Assembly: GCA_046328475.1 (NCBI GenBank)
Contig: JAXLWN010000022.1
Coordinates: 1-64,000, forward strand
Reading direction: 5' to 3'
From: CADCWN01 sp046328475
GTDB taxonomy: Bacteria > Chloroflexota > Chloroflexia > Thermomicrobiales > CADCWN01
Length of the DNA stretch: 64,000 bases
Shown here: piece after piece, positions 8,041 through 16,831 of the stretch
How the letters are laid out: every line of letters begins with the position of its first letter
Position numbering within the stretch: position 1 is the first letter of the stretch
Made by a program: the position numbers and the translations under genes
The notes under the pieces: model-generated
The model's database searches: none
What the model was told of the DNA's origin: nothing
The model's input: the letters and a program-made list of their open reading frames with translations, nothing else

Positions 8041-8878
8041 GGGGCATCGCTTTACCAACCACCCTCACCTCCTCCACAACCACCGCACCGCCGCAAGCGA
8101 ATTGCCCACCAACCCCCGATCGCTCTGTCCGCGCGTACCGCGCATCGAGCGTCCCCGCCCGCGCATAGTCGGCGTCCGCTTCGTCGTATGCCTTTATCCG
8201 CTCGAACAAGCGCCCGCGCTCGAACCACGCCTCGGCAAGTTCCGGGTACTGCTCGATCGCGCTCGTCAGGTCGCCATGCGCACCCCTGGCGTCGCCCCCG
8301 GCGAGGCGCACGCGCGCCCGCGCGACCAGCGCCACACCCCAGCCGGGATCGCGCGCCAGGGCTCCATCGAGGTCGCCCAATGCCTTCGCGAGATCGCCCA
8401 TCGCCTCGTAGCACAAGGCGCGATGGTAGCGAACCCCGTCATCGCCCGGATCGAGTTCGAGCGCGCGGGAAAAGTCATCCAACGCCGCCTGAAAATCGCG
8501 CAGGCCGTGGAGCGCGTGCCCGCGCCGACCGTAGTACATCCCGGCATTGTCCGGGTCGAGGGCCAGGCCACGCTCGGCGTCGGCCAACTCGCCCGCATAA
8601 TCCTGTTGCTTGCCACGCGACCAGGCACGCCCATAGTAGGCCGGGCCATAGTTCGGGTCGAGCGCCAACGCGCGGTTGTAATCGGCGAGCGCCCCGTCGA
8701 GATCGCCCGCTTCCTGCAATGCCATGCCGCGCTGGACCAGAATCGGCACTTGCCCAGGTAACTGCGCGAGGATCTGCGTGTAAACCTCAATCGCCTGATC
8801 GAATTGCCCATCCGCATGATAGCGCTGCGCCAGATCGAGAGATTCGCCGAGCCGTTCGCGGCTCTCGGGGATCGCCAT
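8012..8878 (-). CDS. Tetratricopeptide repeat protein
   Basis: The 288-aa protein consists of about seven consecutive TPR units of 34 residues between residues 10 and 245. The units show the usual small-residue pattern (for example ALADYNRALALDPNYGPAYYGRA and ALDDFSRALELDP). There is no signal peptide or membrane segment, so it is likely a cytoplasmic protein-binding adaptor. The partner is unknown. The last 40 residues do not follow the TPR pattern, and the final ones come from a dispersed repeat element, so the stop may not be ancestral. The gene is divergent from the GH32 gene with a 210-nt gap. Confidence 0.85.
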   Translation of the reverse strand: MAIPESRERLGESLDLAQRYHADGQFDQAIEVYTQILAQLPGQVPILVQRGMALQEAGDLDGALADYNRALALDPNYGPAYYGRAWSRGKQQDYAGELADAERGLALDPDNAGMYYGRRGHALHGLRDFQAALDDFSRALELDPGDDGVRYHRALCYEAMGDLAKALGDLDGALARDPGWGVALVARARVRLAGGDARGAHGDLTSAIEQYPELAEAWFERGRLFERIKAYDEADADYARAGTLDARYARTERSGVGGQFACGGAVVVEEVRVVGKAMPRGACGRPVG

Positions 8879-9088
8879 CCGCTTTCCTCTTCGTCTGCAA
8901 AACCAGGGTGCTGGCTCGTCACTGACGCTCTTACGCTACCGGGCACGCCGGGGCGATGCCATCCCCAATTGGTCCTCACCGGTCGGGCAGGACCTCACGC
9001 CTCACGCCTGCGCGGCGCTCCTGTACACTTGCGCGCGGAACGCGCCGACGACCGCGCCAGACGCCAGAAGCACAATTGGGAGGCGACA

Positions 9089-10576
9089 ATGGTGATGCCG
9101 ATGCCCCAGCCCGGTCCCGCCCTGCGCGAGCAGCTCGCGCGCGACCCACACCGCCCGCGCTATCACTTCCTGCCGCCCCACAACTGGCTGAACGACCCGA
9201 ACGGCGTGATCCAGTTCAACGGCGAATATCACCTCTTCTACCAGCACAATCCATTCGAACCGTTGCAACGCAACATCCACTGGGGCCACGCTGTCAGCCG
9301 CGACCTCGTCCACTGGGAGCACCTGCCCGTCGCCCTCGCTCCCGATCCCGGCACGCCCGACGAGGCCGGGGTCTGGTCGGGCTGCGCCGTGGACGCCGAC
9401 GGCACGCCGGTTGTCATCTACACCGGAGTCAGCGGCCCCACCCGCCGCGATCAGCAAGTCTGCGTCGCATTCGGTGATTCCCGGCTGCGGACGCTGACGA
9501 AGCACCCCGACAACCCGGTCATCTCCGGCGGCCCGATGGATCTCGATCTCGTGCGCGGCCGGGCCGGCACGGTCGATTTCCGCGACCCCTGCGTCTGGCG
9601 CGAGGCCGACGGCTGGTACCTGGCGATCGGCTCGGGCATCGCCGGTGTGGGCGGTGCCGCCCTCCTCTATCGCTCGCGCGACCTGCTGACCTGGGAACAC
9701 CTGCACCCGCTCTACGTCGGCGATGCCAGTCACAACGAATCGTTCTGGACCGGCACGATGTGGGAGTGCCCCGATTTCATCCCGCTCGGCGACCGCCATG
9801 TGCTGATGGTCTCGGCCTACGATCACGCCGCGAGCGGCGTCATCCACTTCATCGGCACCTACGCGGACCACTGGTTCACGCCCGAGCGCGCGGCGATCAG
9901 CGACTACGGCCGCTGGTACGCGCCGCAATCCTTCGTGGATCAGCAGGGCCGCACGATCGACTGGGGCTGGATCCGCGAACAGCGCACCGTCGCGGCGCAG
10001 GTCGCCGCCAGCTGGTCGGGCGCGATGGCCCTCCCCCGCGTCCTCAGCCTCACGCCCAACGGCGACCTCAGTGCCACCCCCGCGCCCGAATACCAGGCGT
10101 TGCGCCGCGCCCACCGCCACTTCACCGAACGCCCGCTCACCCCCGGCGCGCTCGACACGCTCGACGGCGCGACCGGCACCCACCTGGAACTCCTCGCCAC
10201 CCTCGACCCCGGCGATGCCACCACCTGCGGCCTGCTCGTCCGGCGCTCGCCCGACGGCGAGGAGGAGACGCGCATCGCCTACGACCGCGCCGCCAACACC
10301 GTCACCCTCGACCGCTCCCGCTCCACCCTCGATCCCGCCAGCGACCCCGTCAGCCGCACCATGCCCGCCGCCCTCGCCCCCGACGGCACCCTGCGCCTGC
10401 ACCTCTTCCTCGACGCCTCCATCCTCGAACTCTTCGTCGGCGACCACGTCGCCTGCGCCGAGCGCATCTACCCCACCCGCCCCGACAGCCTCACCCTCGC
10501 CCTCTTCGCCGCAGGCGGCACCGCCACCCTCCGCACCCTCGACCTCTGGGACATGGTCAGCATCTGGGAGGAGTAG
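9089..10576 (+). CDS. Glycoside hydrolase family 32 (beta-fructosidase / sucrose hydrolase)
   Basis: The 495-aa enzyme hydrolyses beta-fructosidic bonds in sucrose, sucrose-6-phosphate or short fructans. The three GH32 motifs are clear: HNWLNDPNG near residue 31 with the nucleophile aspartate, FRDPCVW near residue 166 as the transition-state RDP motif, and MWECPDF near residue 228 with the acid/base glutamate. A C-terminal beta-sandwich follows to the end (ILELFVGD). No signal peptide is present, so it should act in the cytoplasm. The ATG at 9089 follows GGGAGG; a longer upstream frame from 8804 overlaps the TPR gene and is not believed. No sugar transporter is adjacent. Confidence 0.93.
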   Translation: MVMPMPQPGPALREQLARDPHRPRYHFLPPHNWLNDPNGVIQFNGEYHLFYQHNPFEPLQRNIHWGHAVSRDLVHWEHLPVALAPDPGTPDEAGVWSGCAVDADGTPVVIYTGVSGPTRRDQQVCVAFGDSRLRTLTKHPDNPVISGGPMDLDLVRGRAGTVDFRDPCVWREADGWYLAIGSGIAGVGGAALLYRSRDLLTWEHLHPLYVGDASHNESFWTGTMWECPDFIPLGDRHVLMVSAYDHAASGVIHFIGTYADHWFTPERAAISDYGRWYAPQSFVDQQGRTIDWGWIREQRTVAAQVAASWSGAMALPRVLSLTPNGDLSATPAPEYQALRRAHRHFTERPLTPGALDTLDGATGTHLELLATLDPGDATTCGLLVRRSPDGEEETRIAYDRAANTVTLDRSRSTLDPASDPVSRTMPAALAPDGTLRLHLFLDASILELFVGDHVACAERIYPTRPDSLTLALFAAGGTATLRTLDLWDMVSIWEE

Positions 10577-10593
10577 AAGGCGCAGTAAGTGCG

Positions 10594-10602
10594 TGCTATC
10601 CT
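10594..10602 (+). promoter_or_regulatory. Extended -10 promoter before the toxin-antitoxin pair
   Basis: TG-n-TATCCT forms an extended -10 element about 35 nt before the antitoxin start. No good -35 box is seen, which is common for extended -10 promoters. Confidence 0.35.
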
Positions 10603-10636
10603 GTCCTCAGGGATCGGCTCATGTTGGGAGCAAGCG

Positions 10637-10876
10637 ATGGTCGCGAAAGAAGCAGTCACACTGGATACTGTTCTCGAGATGGCGCAGCAGTTATCGTCGA
10701 GTGACCAACTCCGCCTCGTCGCACGCCTGTCCGATACCCTGGCTGATCGGGAACCGCGTCCTCCAGTGACCTCAACGTATGGCCTGCTGGCCCATCTTGG
10801 TCCAGCTCCATCCGAGGAAGATATTGACGAAGCTCGGCGTGAGATGTTAGCGAACTTCCCGCGAGAAATTGAATGA
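10637..10876 (+). CDS. Putative antitoxin of a VapBC-type pair
   Basis: This is a 79-aa acidic protein from the ATG at 10637, which has GGGAG six bases upstream. It has a helical N-terminus (LDTVLEMAQQLSSSDQLRLV) and a C-terminal tail (YGLLAHLGPAPSEEDIDEA, then REMLANFP) of the sort seen in antitoxins paired with PIN toxins. Its stop overlaps the toxin start as ATGA, giving translational coupling. No DNA-binding domain is certain. The antitoxin role is inferred from position, size and the neighbour. The AT content is higher than in surrounding genes, consistent with horizontal acquisition. Confidence 0.75.
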   Translation: MVAKEAVTLDTVLEMAQQLSSSDQLRLVARLSDTLADREPRPPVTSTYGLLAHLGPAPSEEDIDEARREMLANFPREIE

Positions 10877-11277
10877 CGATTCGGGTTGTTGCCGATACCC
10901 ACGCCCTGCACTGGTATCTACAGGCTGATCCGCATCTCTCAGTCGCCGCCAAGGCAATACTGTCGGCGACAGAAGCTGCGGGCGATCAGATCGCCATCTC
11001 AACTATTACCCTGGCGGAGATGGTATATCTGATTGATCGCGGACGGCTAAATGCCGCGATTCTGGCGCAAGTCGCCATACTCCTCGATCGCCAGTCGGCG
11101 ACCTGGGTTGCTATCCCCGTTGACCGAGGCGTCGTCTCTGCAATGGCTCGTATCCCGCGTGCTGAGGTGCCCGACCTCCCCGATCGCCTGATCGCCGCCA
11201 CCGCACTCATGCTCGGCGTACCAGTCGTCAGCCGCGACAGGAAAATCCGATCCTCATTTGTTTCATCTATCTGGTGA
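10873..11277 (+). CDS. PIN-domain toxin (VapC-type ribonuclease)
   Basis: The 134-aa PIN domain is the usual length for VapC toxins, which cleave RNA with a metal-binding acidic cluster. Visible acidic positions are D8 in VVADTHALHWYL, E49 in ITLAEMVYLI, D99 in VPDLPDRLIAATA (with D102), and D118 in VVSRDRKI. The start overlaps the antitoxin stop by four bases. Together they form a type II toxin-antitoxin module, likely autoregulated from the promoter upstream of the antitoxin. Base composition is less GC-rich than the neighbours. The target RNA is unknown. Confidence 0.9.
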   Translation: MTIRVVADTHALHWYLQADPHLSVAAKAILSATEAAGDQIAISTITLAEMVYLIDRGRLNAAILAQVAILLDRQSATWVAIPVDRGVVSAMARIPRAEVPDLPDRLIAATALMLGVPVVSRDRKIRSSFVSSIW

Positions 11278-11294
11278 AGGTAGCCCGTTATTCG

Positions 11295-11362
11295 AGCCCG
11301 CGTAGGCGGGCTTTGCGGCGACCCGCAGGTCGCCCCCAGCCCAGGTCTTCAGACCTTGGGGC
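11295..11362. repeat. Dispersed GCGGGCTTTGCGGC element, copy 2
   Basis: The order is the same as in copy 1: a CCCGCGTAGGCGGG hairpin, CTTTGCGGCGA, a CCCAGCCCAGG block, and a palindrome CAAGGTCTNNAGACCTTG written here as CCAGGTCTTCAGACCTTGG. It lies between convergent genes. Confidence 0.8.
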
Positions 11363-11383
11363 ATTCGCGGGCGAAGATAGTCT

Positions 11384-12454
11384 TTACGGGAACGGATTCC
11401 ACCGCATCGACAGGAACACCGCCACCACCGCCATCAGCGCGCCGAACGTCGCGAACGCGAAGCTGATCTCCGTCACCTCGTGCTTCGTGATCAGCGAGGT
11501 CGGCAGCTTGCGGAAGACATCCAGCAACTCGTTCGCGCTCTCGGCCGAGTAGTACTCGCCATCGGTCATCGACGCCACGCGCTTCAGGGTCGCCTCGTCG
11601 ATGCCCCGGCGGAAACCGCCTCGCCCGCCGCCACCGCCGCCGAAGCCACCGAAGCCACCATTGCCGCCGAACGGCTCGCCACCCACCAGTTGCGAGGGGC
11701 AGACCGGCATCTCCGAACCCTGCGCCGTGCCGAATCCGATCGTGTACACGCGGATCCCGCGATCCACCGCCTGCTGCGCCGCCGCGACCGGTGACGGACC
11801 GGCGTTGCTCGCCCCATCCGTCAGCAGCACGATGATGTCGGGCGCATAGGCCCCTTTGGGCACCGGCGTCGGTTCGGGAGCGCGCGACGTGGTGCTCGTG
11901 CTCGGCGCAACATTCTCATCCACGTCGGCGATCGCGTCGATCGACTCCATGATCCCGCTGCCGATCGCCGTCCGCTGCCCGGTGATCAGGCTCTTGATCG
12001 CATCCTCCAGCGCCTTCTGATCGGTCGTCGGCCGCTGGATCAACTCCGCAAAGCCCGCGAACGCCACGATGCCGATCTGCGTGCCCGGCCGCTGCCCGTG
12101 GATGAAGTTCAGCGCCGCTTCCTGCGCGGCGGCGAGGCGGTTGGGCGCGATATCGCTGGAGCACATGCTCCGCGACACATCGATCGCGAGCAGGATCGTC
12201 GTCTTGTTGGTCGGCACGCTGATGATGCTCACCGGGCGACTCATCGCCGCGATCAGGCTGGTGAGCGCGACCAGGAAGAGCGCGAACGGGACGTGTCGCC
12301 GCCAGCGTGCGCGCGGTGCCGCCTCGCGCACCAGCGACAGGCTGGAGTAGCGCACGGCGAACGGCCGTCGCCGGCGCAGGATCCAGATGTACGCCGCGAT
12401 CAGCAGCGGTATGAGTATCAGCAGGAGCAGGAATCCGGGCCACAGCGCGCTCAC
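11384..12454 (-). CDS. VWA-domain membrane protein (Bat operon, BatA/BatB-like)
   Basis: The 356-aa protein has two N-terminal membrane helices (residues about 5-25 and 58-75). A von Willebrand A domain with the metal site DVSRS (about residue 92) follows, and a last helix lies near the C-terminus (AFATFGALMAVVAVFL). A glycine/phenylalanine-rich loop (GGFGGFGGGGGGRGG) sits near residue 260. Such proteins accompany MoxR ATPases and DUF58 proteins, in systems thought to act as envelope-associated chaperones or protein activators. It starts with GTG, with GGAGG upstream, 35 nt after the preceding VWA gene. It is the last gene of the operon. Confidence 0.85.
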   Translation of the reverse strand: MSALWPGFLLLLILIPLLIAAYIWILRRRRPFAVRYSSLSLVREAAPRARWRRHVPFALFLVALTSLIAAMSRPVSIISVPTNKTTILLAIDVSRSMCSSDIAPNRLAAAQEAALNFIHGQRPGTQIGIVAFAGFAELIQRPTTDQKALEDAIKSLITGQRTAIGSGIMESIDAIADVDENVAPSTSTTSRAPEPTPVPKGAYAPDIIVLLTDGASNAGPSPVAAAQQAVDRGIRVYTIGFGTAQGSEMPVCPSQLVGGEPFGGNGGFGGFGGGGGGRGGFRRGIDEATLKRVASMTDGEYYSAESANELLDVFRKLPTSLITKHEVTEISFAFATFGALMAVVAVFLSMRWNPFP

Positions 12455-12489
12455 CCGCTACCTCCGAACCGTCACCAGCCCCTGTGTAC

Positions 12490-13500
12490 TCACGGCACGC
12501 GGCCGAACCACAGGAGCGAGAACGCACCACCGATCAGTAAGATCAGCAAACCCGCGCCGGAGAAGAGCGACGTCACTTCCATCTTCTGCGGCCTGACCAC
12601 CAGCCGCGAATCGAGGCTGTCGTAGATCTTTTGCAGCGACGCCGCGTCGGTGGCGTTCGAGTAGGTCCCATCGGTCAACTGCGCGATCTGCTTCAGCCCT
12701 TGCTCGTCCAACTGCGTGAAGACCGAGAAGCCCTCGATCTGCAAGGTCGACCCGGCCGCGCTCCCGATGCCGACGGTGTGGATGCGCACGCCGCGATCCG
12801 CCGCCAGCTTGGTCGCCGCCGCCGGGTCGGGTGGCCCGGTATTTTCGCCATCGGTCAGCAGGATAATCGTCGCCGTGGTGTGCGACCCCTTCGGCACCGG
12901 CGTCGGCGTCGGCGCGACCACCGCCGTCTGGTTGGTATAGAAGCGCGGCGGCTCGCCGGTCTCCGCGAGCGTGATCGCGTTCAGCGAGGCCAGAATCCCG
13001 TTCGCCAGCGATGTGCCGCGCGACGGCGCGAGCCGGTTGATCGCCGCCAGCACTTCGGCCTGGTCATTCGTCGGCACCTGCACCGAGAGGCCGTTGTCGC
13101 TGAAGGCGACGACCCCGATCCGCACCGTCGGCGGCTGGCGCTCCACGAACCCCTTCGCGGCCACCTTCGCCGCCTCCATCCGGGTCGGCTTCAGGTCATC
13201 GGCCCCCATGCTGCCCGAGACATCGAACGCCAGGATGACGATCCCCTCCACGCGCGGCAGGCTGACGACCGCCTGCGGTCGCGCCAGCGCCACGCCCAGC
13301 ACCGCCAGCCCGATCAGGAAGATCGCCGGTGGCACGTGTCGCCGCCGCCCGTAGCGCTTCCCCGCCGCCTCGCGCACCAGCCCCAGGCTGCCGAAACTCG
13401 CGGACATCCGCCGCCGTCGCCGCAGCGCGCCGACATACAGCACGCCCAGCAGCGGCAGCACCAGCAGGGAGAAGAGCATCAGCGGCCAGATGAATGTCAT
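12490..13500 (-). CDS. VWA-domain membrane protein (Bat operon, BatA-like)
   Basis: The 336-aa paralogue of the downstream protein has a membrane helix at residues 5-25 and a second near 60-78 (VPPAIFLIGLAVLGVALA). It has a VWA domain with an intact MIDAS motif DVSGSMG near residue 93, the TDGENTGP loop, and a C-terminal helix (GLLILLIGGAFSLLWFG). The repeated layout shows an old tandem duplication. The region just before its ATG contains TTCGAA-type repeats. With MoxR and DUF58 it forms a four-gene operon. The operon's client protein is unknown. Confidence 0.87.
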   Translation of the reverse strand: MTFIWPLMLFSLLVLPLLGVLYVGALRRRRRMSASFGSLGLVREAAGKRYGRRRHVPPAIFLIGLAVLGVALARPQAVVSLPRVEGIVILAFDVSGSMGADDLKPTRMEAAKVAAKGFVERQPPTVRIGVVAFSDNGLSVQVPTNDQAEVLAAINRLAPSRGTSLANGILASLNAITLAETGEPPRFYTNQTAVVAPTPTPVPKGSHTTATIILLTDGENTGPPDPAAATKLAADRGVRIHTVGIGSAAGSTLQIEGFSVFTQLDEQGLKQIAQLTDGTYSNATDAASLQKIYDSLDSRLVVRPQKMEVTSLFSGAGLLILLIGGAFSLLWFGRVP

Positions 13501-13529
13501 CAGATCGATCCTGGTTCCAGGTTCACTGT

Positions 13530-13616
13530 AACGGTTTGAAGGTTCGAAGGTTTGAAGGTTGGGCTCTTGAACTTTCGAACCTTCAAACGCTTGAACTTTC
13601 TAACTTCCAACCGCGT
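13530..13616 (-). repeat. TTCGAA-type leader array before the VWA gene
   Basis: In the minus-strand reading direction the array starts with GGTTGGAAG-like units, passes a short spacer, then carries AACCTTCAAACCTTCG units leading to the VWA start at 13500. The two halves are complementary and could fold. It sits inside the operon, between the DUF58 stop and the VWA start. Confidence 0.75.
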
Positions 13617-13618
13617 GC

Positions 13619-14518
13619 TCACTTCCTCCGCAGCTTCCGCCGACTCGCGAAGCGCACGATCGCCCGCGCCAGGTCCTCCTCGGTCGAGAGCGGCAGCATA
13701 TCCACGCCCGAGCGCCGGAACGCATCGACCAGCGTCGCCTCGCGCCGCTCCGCCGCCTCGCGGAAGCGCTGCCGGAACTTCCGGTCACGCGTATCCACGT
13801 ACAACTGCTCGCCCGTCTCCGCGTCCTCCATGATCATCGGGCCAACATCCGGCAACTCCGTCTCGCGCGGGTCCCACAGGCGGATGGCAAGGATATCGTG
13901 CTTCCGGTGCAGCAAGTGCAGCGGGCGCTCCCACCCTGGCGCGCTGATGAAGTCGGAGACGATGAAGATCAGCGCCCGCCGCTTTGTCGCGCGCAGCCCC
14001 GCCTCCAGCAGCGGTGCCAGCTCGGTGAACGGTGCTCGTGGCAACGGCGGCTGCTTCTGCAGGTCGTTGATCAGCCGCAACACCTGCGCCCGTCCGCCCC
14101 GTGGCGGGATGGTGCGCTCCACGCGGCTGCCGTAGAAGACCGCCCCCACCCGGTTGCCGTGTCGGGTCAGCAACCGCGCGATCGTCGCCACGAAATCGAT
14201 CAGCACCGCGCGCTTCAGTCGATCCACCCCGCCAAAATCCATCGACGGGCTCAGATCGAGCAAAAACCACGCCGTGATCTCGCGCTCCTCGACATACTGG
14301 CGCACATACGGCACGTCCATGCGCGCCGTCACGTTCCAGTCGATGTAGCGCACATCGTCCTCGGGCTGATATTCGCGCAGATCGGCGAAATCGAGCCCGT
14401 GGCCGTAGAACAGCGTGCGATAGTCGCCCTGCAACAACCCATCCAACCGGCGAATGACGTGCCAGTCGAGGCGGTGCAGGACGCGCTCAGGACTTGGGGC
14501 GGAAGAGGGTGTGCTCAT
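13619..14518 (-). CDS. DUF58 domain protein
   Basis: The 299-aa protein carries the conserved DUF58 core: LFYGHGLDFADLREYQPEDD near residue 45, then VRYIDWNVTARMD, and a degenerate VWA-like motif LLDLSPSMDFG near residue 90. Family members are encoded beside MoxR ATPases and are thought to couple the ATPase to VWA effectors at the membrane. No membrane helix is visible here. The ATG at 14518 lies inside the moxR reading frame, overlapping it by 32 nt, so translation is probably coupled. A longer start at 14551 is possible but less like the family. Confidence 0.9.
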   Translation of the reverse strand: MSTPSSAPSPERVLHRLDWHVIRRLDGLLQGDYRTLFYGHGLDFADLREYQPEDDVRYIDWNVTARMDVPYVRQYVEEREITAWFLLDLSPSMDFGGVDRLKRAVLIDFVATIARLLTRHGNRVGAVFYGSRVERTIPPRGGRAQVLRLINDLQKQPPLPRAPFTELAPLLEAGLRATKRRALIFIVSDFISAPGWERPLHLLHRKHDILAIRLWDPRETELPDVGPMIMEDAETGEQLYVDTRDRKFRQRFREAAERREATLVDAFRRSGVDMLPLSTEEDLARAIVRFASRRKLRRK

Positions 14519-15497
14519 GCATCGGCACCGTTGGCACCGGGACGCGGTCAAGAATCTTCATGACCACCTCGTCGCCGGACACATTATCCGAGAGGGCCTC
14601 GTACGACAGCATCACACGGTGCCGCAGCACATCGAGCGCGATATCCAGCACGTCCTCCGGCAGCACATAGTTGCGCCCGCGCACGAACGCGAGCGAGCGC
14701 CCCGCCAGGATCAGGTTGATCGACGCGCGCGGGCTCGCGCCGAAGGTGATGTAGCGCTCCAACTCCTTCAGCCCCACATCCTTCGGCTGCCGCGTCGCCG
14801 TCACCACCTTCACCGCGTATTCGATCAGCTTCGGATCGGCGTAAACCTTGTACGCCTGCTCCTGTAACTCGACCAGCTGCCCGGTCGTCAGCACCTCCTG
14901 CACCGCATCGAACACGCCCGTCATCCGCTCCACGATGACGAACTCCTCCGTCGTCGTGGGGTAATCGACCAGCACCTTCATCATGAAGCGGTCAACCTGG
15001 GCCTCGGGCAGCGCGTAGGTCCCCTCCGTCTCGATCGGATTCTGCGTCGCCAGCACCAGGAACGGCTTCGGCACCGCGAACGTCTCGCGCCCGATCGTCA
15101 CCTGCCGCTCCTGCATCACCTCCAGCAGCGCGCTCTGCACCTTCGCAGGCGCGCGGTTGATCTCGTCGGCGAGCAGCAGGTTGGTGAAAACCGGTCCCTT
15201 CGACGTGTTGAACTCGCCCGTCTGCTGATTGTAGATGCGCGTGCCGACCAGATCGGCCGGCACCAGATCGGGCGTGAACTGGATGCGCTTAAACTCGCCG
15301 CCGATCGCCTCCGCCAGCGTCTTGATCGCCATCGTCTTCGCCAGCCCCGGCACCCCCTCCACCAGGATGTGCCCGCGCGCCAGCAGCGCCACGATCATCC
15401 GCTCCAGCAAATGATCCTGCCCAACAATGACCTTCTTCACCTCATAGAGCACCCGCTCCATCGGCCGCGCATCCACACTCCCCAGACTCCGCTCCAT
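14487..15497 (-). CDS. MoxR-family AAA+ ATPase
   Basis: The 336-aa ATPase is normal for the family. Walker A is GVPGLAKT near residue 49, Walker B is LLADEINRAP near residue 110, and sensor 1 is LATQNPIE near residue 151. The C-terminal lid domain includes TFGASPRASINLI. MoxR proteins are thought to act as chaperone-like ATPases that mature metal centres or envelope complexes. It is the first gene of the moxR-DUF58-VWA-VWA operon. GGAGTGGGGC precedes the ATG at 15497. The gap upstream holds GTTACTC and ACGACTC heptamers. Confidence 0.94.
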   Translation of the reverse strand: MERSLGSVDARPMERVLYEVKKVIVGQDHLLERMIVALLARGHILVEGVPGLAKTMAIKTLAEAIGGEFKRIQFTPDLVPADLVGTRIYNQQTGEFNTSKGPVFTNLLLADEINRAPAKVQSALLEVMQERQVTIGRETFAVPKPFLVLATQNPIETEGTYALPEAQVDRFMMKVLVDYPTTTEEFVIVERMTGVFDAVQEVLTTGQLVELQEQAYKVYADPKLIEYAVKVVTATRQPKDVGLKELERYITFGASPRASINLILAGRSLAFVRGRNYVLPEDVLDIALDVLRHRVMLSYEALSDNVSGDEVVMKILDRVPVPTVPMHEHTLFRPKS

Positions 15498-15533
15498 GCC
15501 CCACTCCGCTCCTCGGCCCCAAGTCCGCCGCGC

Positions 15534-15592
15534 CCTCGTTACTCGTTACTCGTTACTCGTCACTCTTCTCACGACTCACAACTCACGACTCG
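15534..15592. repeat. GTTACTC and ACGACTCAC heptamer arrays
   Basis: Three GTTACTC heptamers are followed by ACGACTC/ACAACTC heptamers. They fill the gap between the protease stop and the moxR start, both on the minus strand. Similar arrays occur at 2753, 28325, 57462, 60865 and 61845. Confidence 0.8.
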
Positions 15593-16495
15593 TCAACGCG
15601 GCGGCAACCCGGCCGCGCCGCCCGCCGTGGTGATCGGCACCGCGAAGCCGATCCCGATGAAGAAATTCTGATCGGTCGGATTCACCAGTCCGGTGACGAT
15701 GCCGACTACCTGCCCCTGGCGATTGATCAGCGGCCCGCCCGAATTGCCCGGATTCACCGCCGCGTCGAACTGGATCAACCCTTCCAGGCTCGTCTCGGTA
15801 TCGGGGTCGGTAAAGCTGCGGTCGAACCCCGAGATGACGCCGGAACTCATCGACGCGTACAACCCGAGCGGATTGCCGACCACGAACGCCTCGTCGCCGA
15901 TGTGCATCGCATTCGGATTCCCCAGCGTCGCCGGCACGATCACCGTCGGCGGCTTGGCCGGGCGGATCACCGCGATGTCATTCTTCTCGTCCGCAGTGAC
16001 GATCTGCGCCGGCGACTGCGTCCCATCCGCGTAGAAAACCTGGATCTCGTCGGAATTTGCCACCACATGCAGGGCGGTGAGAATGTCGGCGCGGTTGGTG
16101 ATGATCACCCCGCTCCCCAGCCCCTGCCCCGGCTCGCCGTTCTCGTCCGCGCCCTTCGTCTGGATCAGCACGAACGAGGGGCGAATCCGCTGGTACACCG
16201 CCGCCGAGAAGGGCGGCGGTGCCGTGGCCGACGCCATCGCCTGCTGGATCGAAGTGTTCACATCCTGCGCCGTCAACTGGTGCGGATCGGGCGTCAGCGC
16301 GTTATAGACCCACAGCGCGGCCAGCGCCGCGAGCATCCCCGCCACGAATGGCAACGCCCGCCGCGCCCAGAGGCGCGGACGCTCCAGGCGTTGCCGCCAG
16401 CGTTCCCAGCGCGGACGCCAGGGGCCAATGCGCTGTCGCAGCGTTTCGAGACGTTGTCGCAACGGTTCGAATCGCGACACGGACTCTTCGGTCAT
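15593..16495 (-). CDS. Membrane-anchored HtrA-like serine protease (no PDZ)
   Basis: The 300-aa protein has a cytoplasmic N-terminus with Trp/Arg/Gln heptad-like repeats (residues 10-45), one membrane helix (about 47-66) and an extracytoplasmic trypsin-like domain. The catalytic triad is visible as His in TALHVV, Asp in NDIAVI and Ser in GNSGGPL. The usual C-terminal PDZ domain is missing; the protein ends soon after the protease domain. It is likely an envelope quality-control protease. It lies 95 nt upstream of moxR in the same direction, so a functional link with the Bat operon is possible but unproven. Confidence 0.9.
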   Translation of the reverse strand: MTEESVSRFEPLRQRLETLRQRIGPWRPRWERWRQRLERPRLWARRALPFVAGMLAALAALWVYNALTPDPHQLTAQDVNTSIQQAMASATAPPPFSAAVYQRIRPSFVLIQTKGADENGEPGQGLGSGVIITNRADILTALHVVANSDEIQVFYADGTQSPAQIVTADEKNDIAVIRPAKPPTVIVPATLGNPNAMHIGDEAFVVGNPLGLYASMSSGVISGFDRSFTDPDTETSLEGLIQFDAAVNPGNSGGPLINRQGQVVGIVTGLVNPTDQNFFIGIGFAVPITTAGGAAGLPPR

Positions 16496-16831
16496 ACCCT
16501 CTCCCCGCCTGAGGGTAATGTTCTGGATACCGCGCGAAGGTTGCCGCTCTGCGCCTGCGCTGTCCCCCGATCCACCGCCATTATACTGGCGGCAACACGT
16601 TTACGAAACCAGAGCAAAAATCGTTCCCCTCTCACCCCTCGCCCATCCGCGCTACAATGGCCGAAATCTACACACGCTGGTTCGAAGGTTGGAAAGTTCG
16701 AAGGTTCGAAAGTTAAAGCTCCGGCATCCACAGCCCCCGCTCAACCTGCGAACCTTCCAACCTTCAAACCGTACCCCCGAACTTTGAACTTTGAACCTTG
16801 AACTCGGAACGCGACCGAAGGGAGCAGCGCC
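16496..16831. other. Divergent gap: minus -10 box and a 120-nt TTCGAA hairpin leader
   Basis: No gene is seen. A TATAAT -10 box for the protease lies on the minus strand at 16580-16585. From 16679 to 16803 GGTTCGAAGGTTGGAA-type units face CCAACCTTCAAACC-type units across a spacer of about 40 nt. The arms match over about 28 nt with three differences. TTTGAAC heptamers follow and end about 30 nt before the gamma-glutamyltransferase start. Confidence 0.7.
16580..16585 (-). promoter_or_regulatory. -10 box TATAAT for the protease gene
   Basis: A perfect TATAAT is read on the minus strand about 85 nt upstream of the protease start. The -35 region is poor. Confidence 0.4.
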
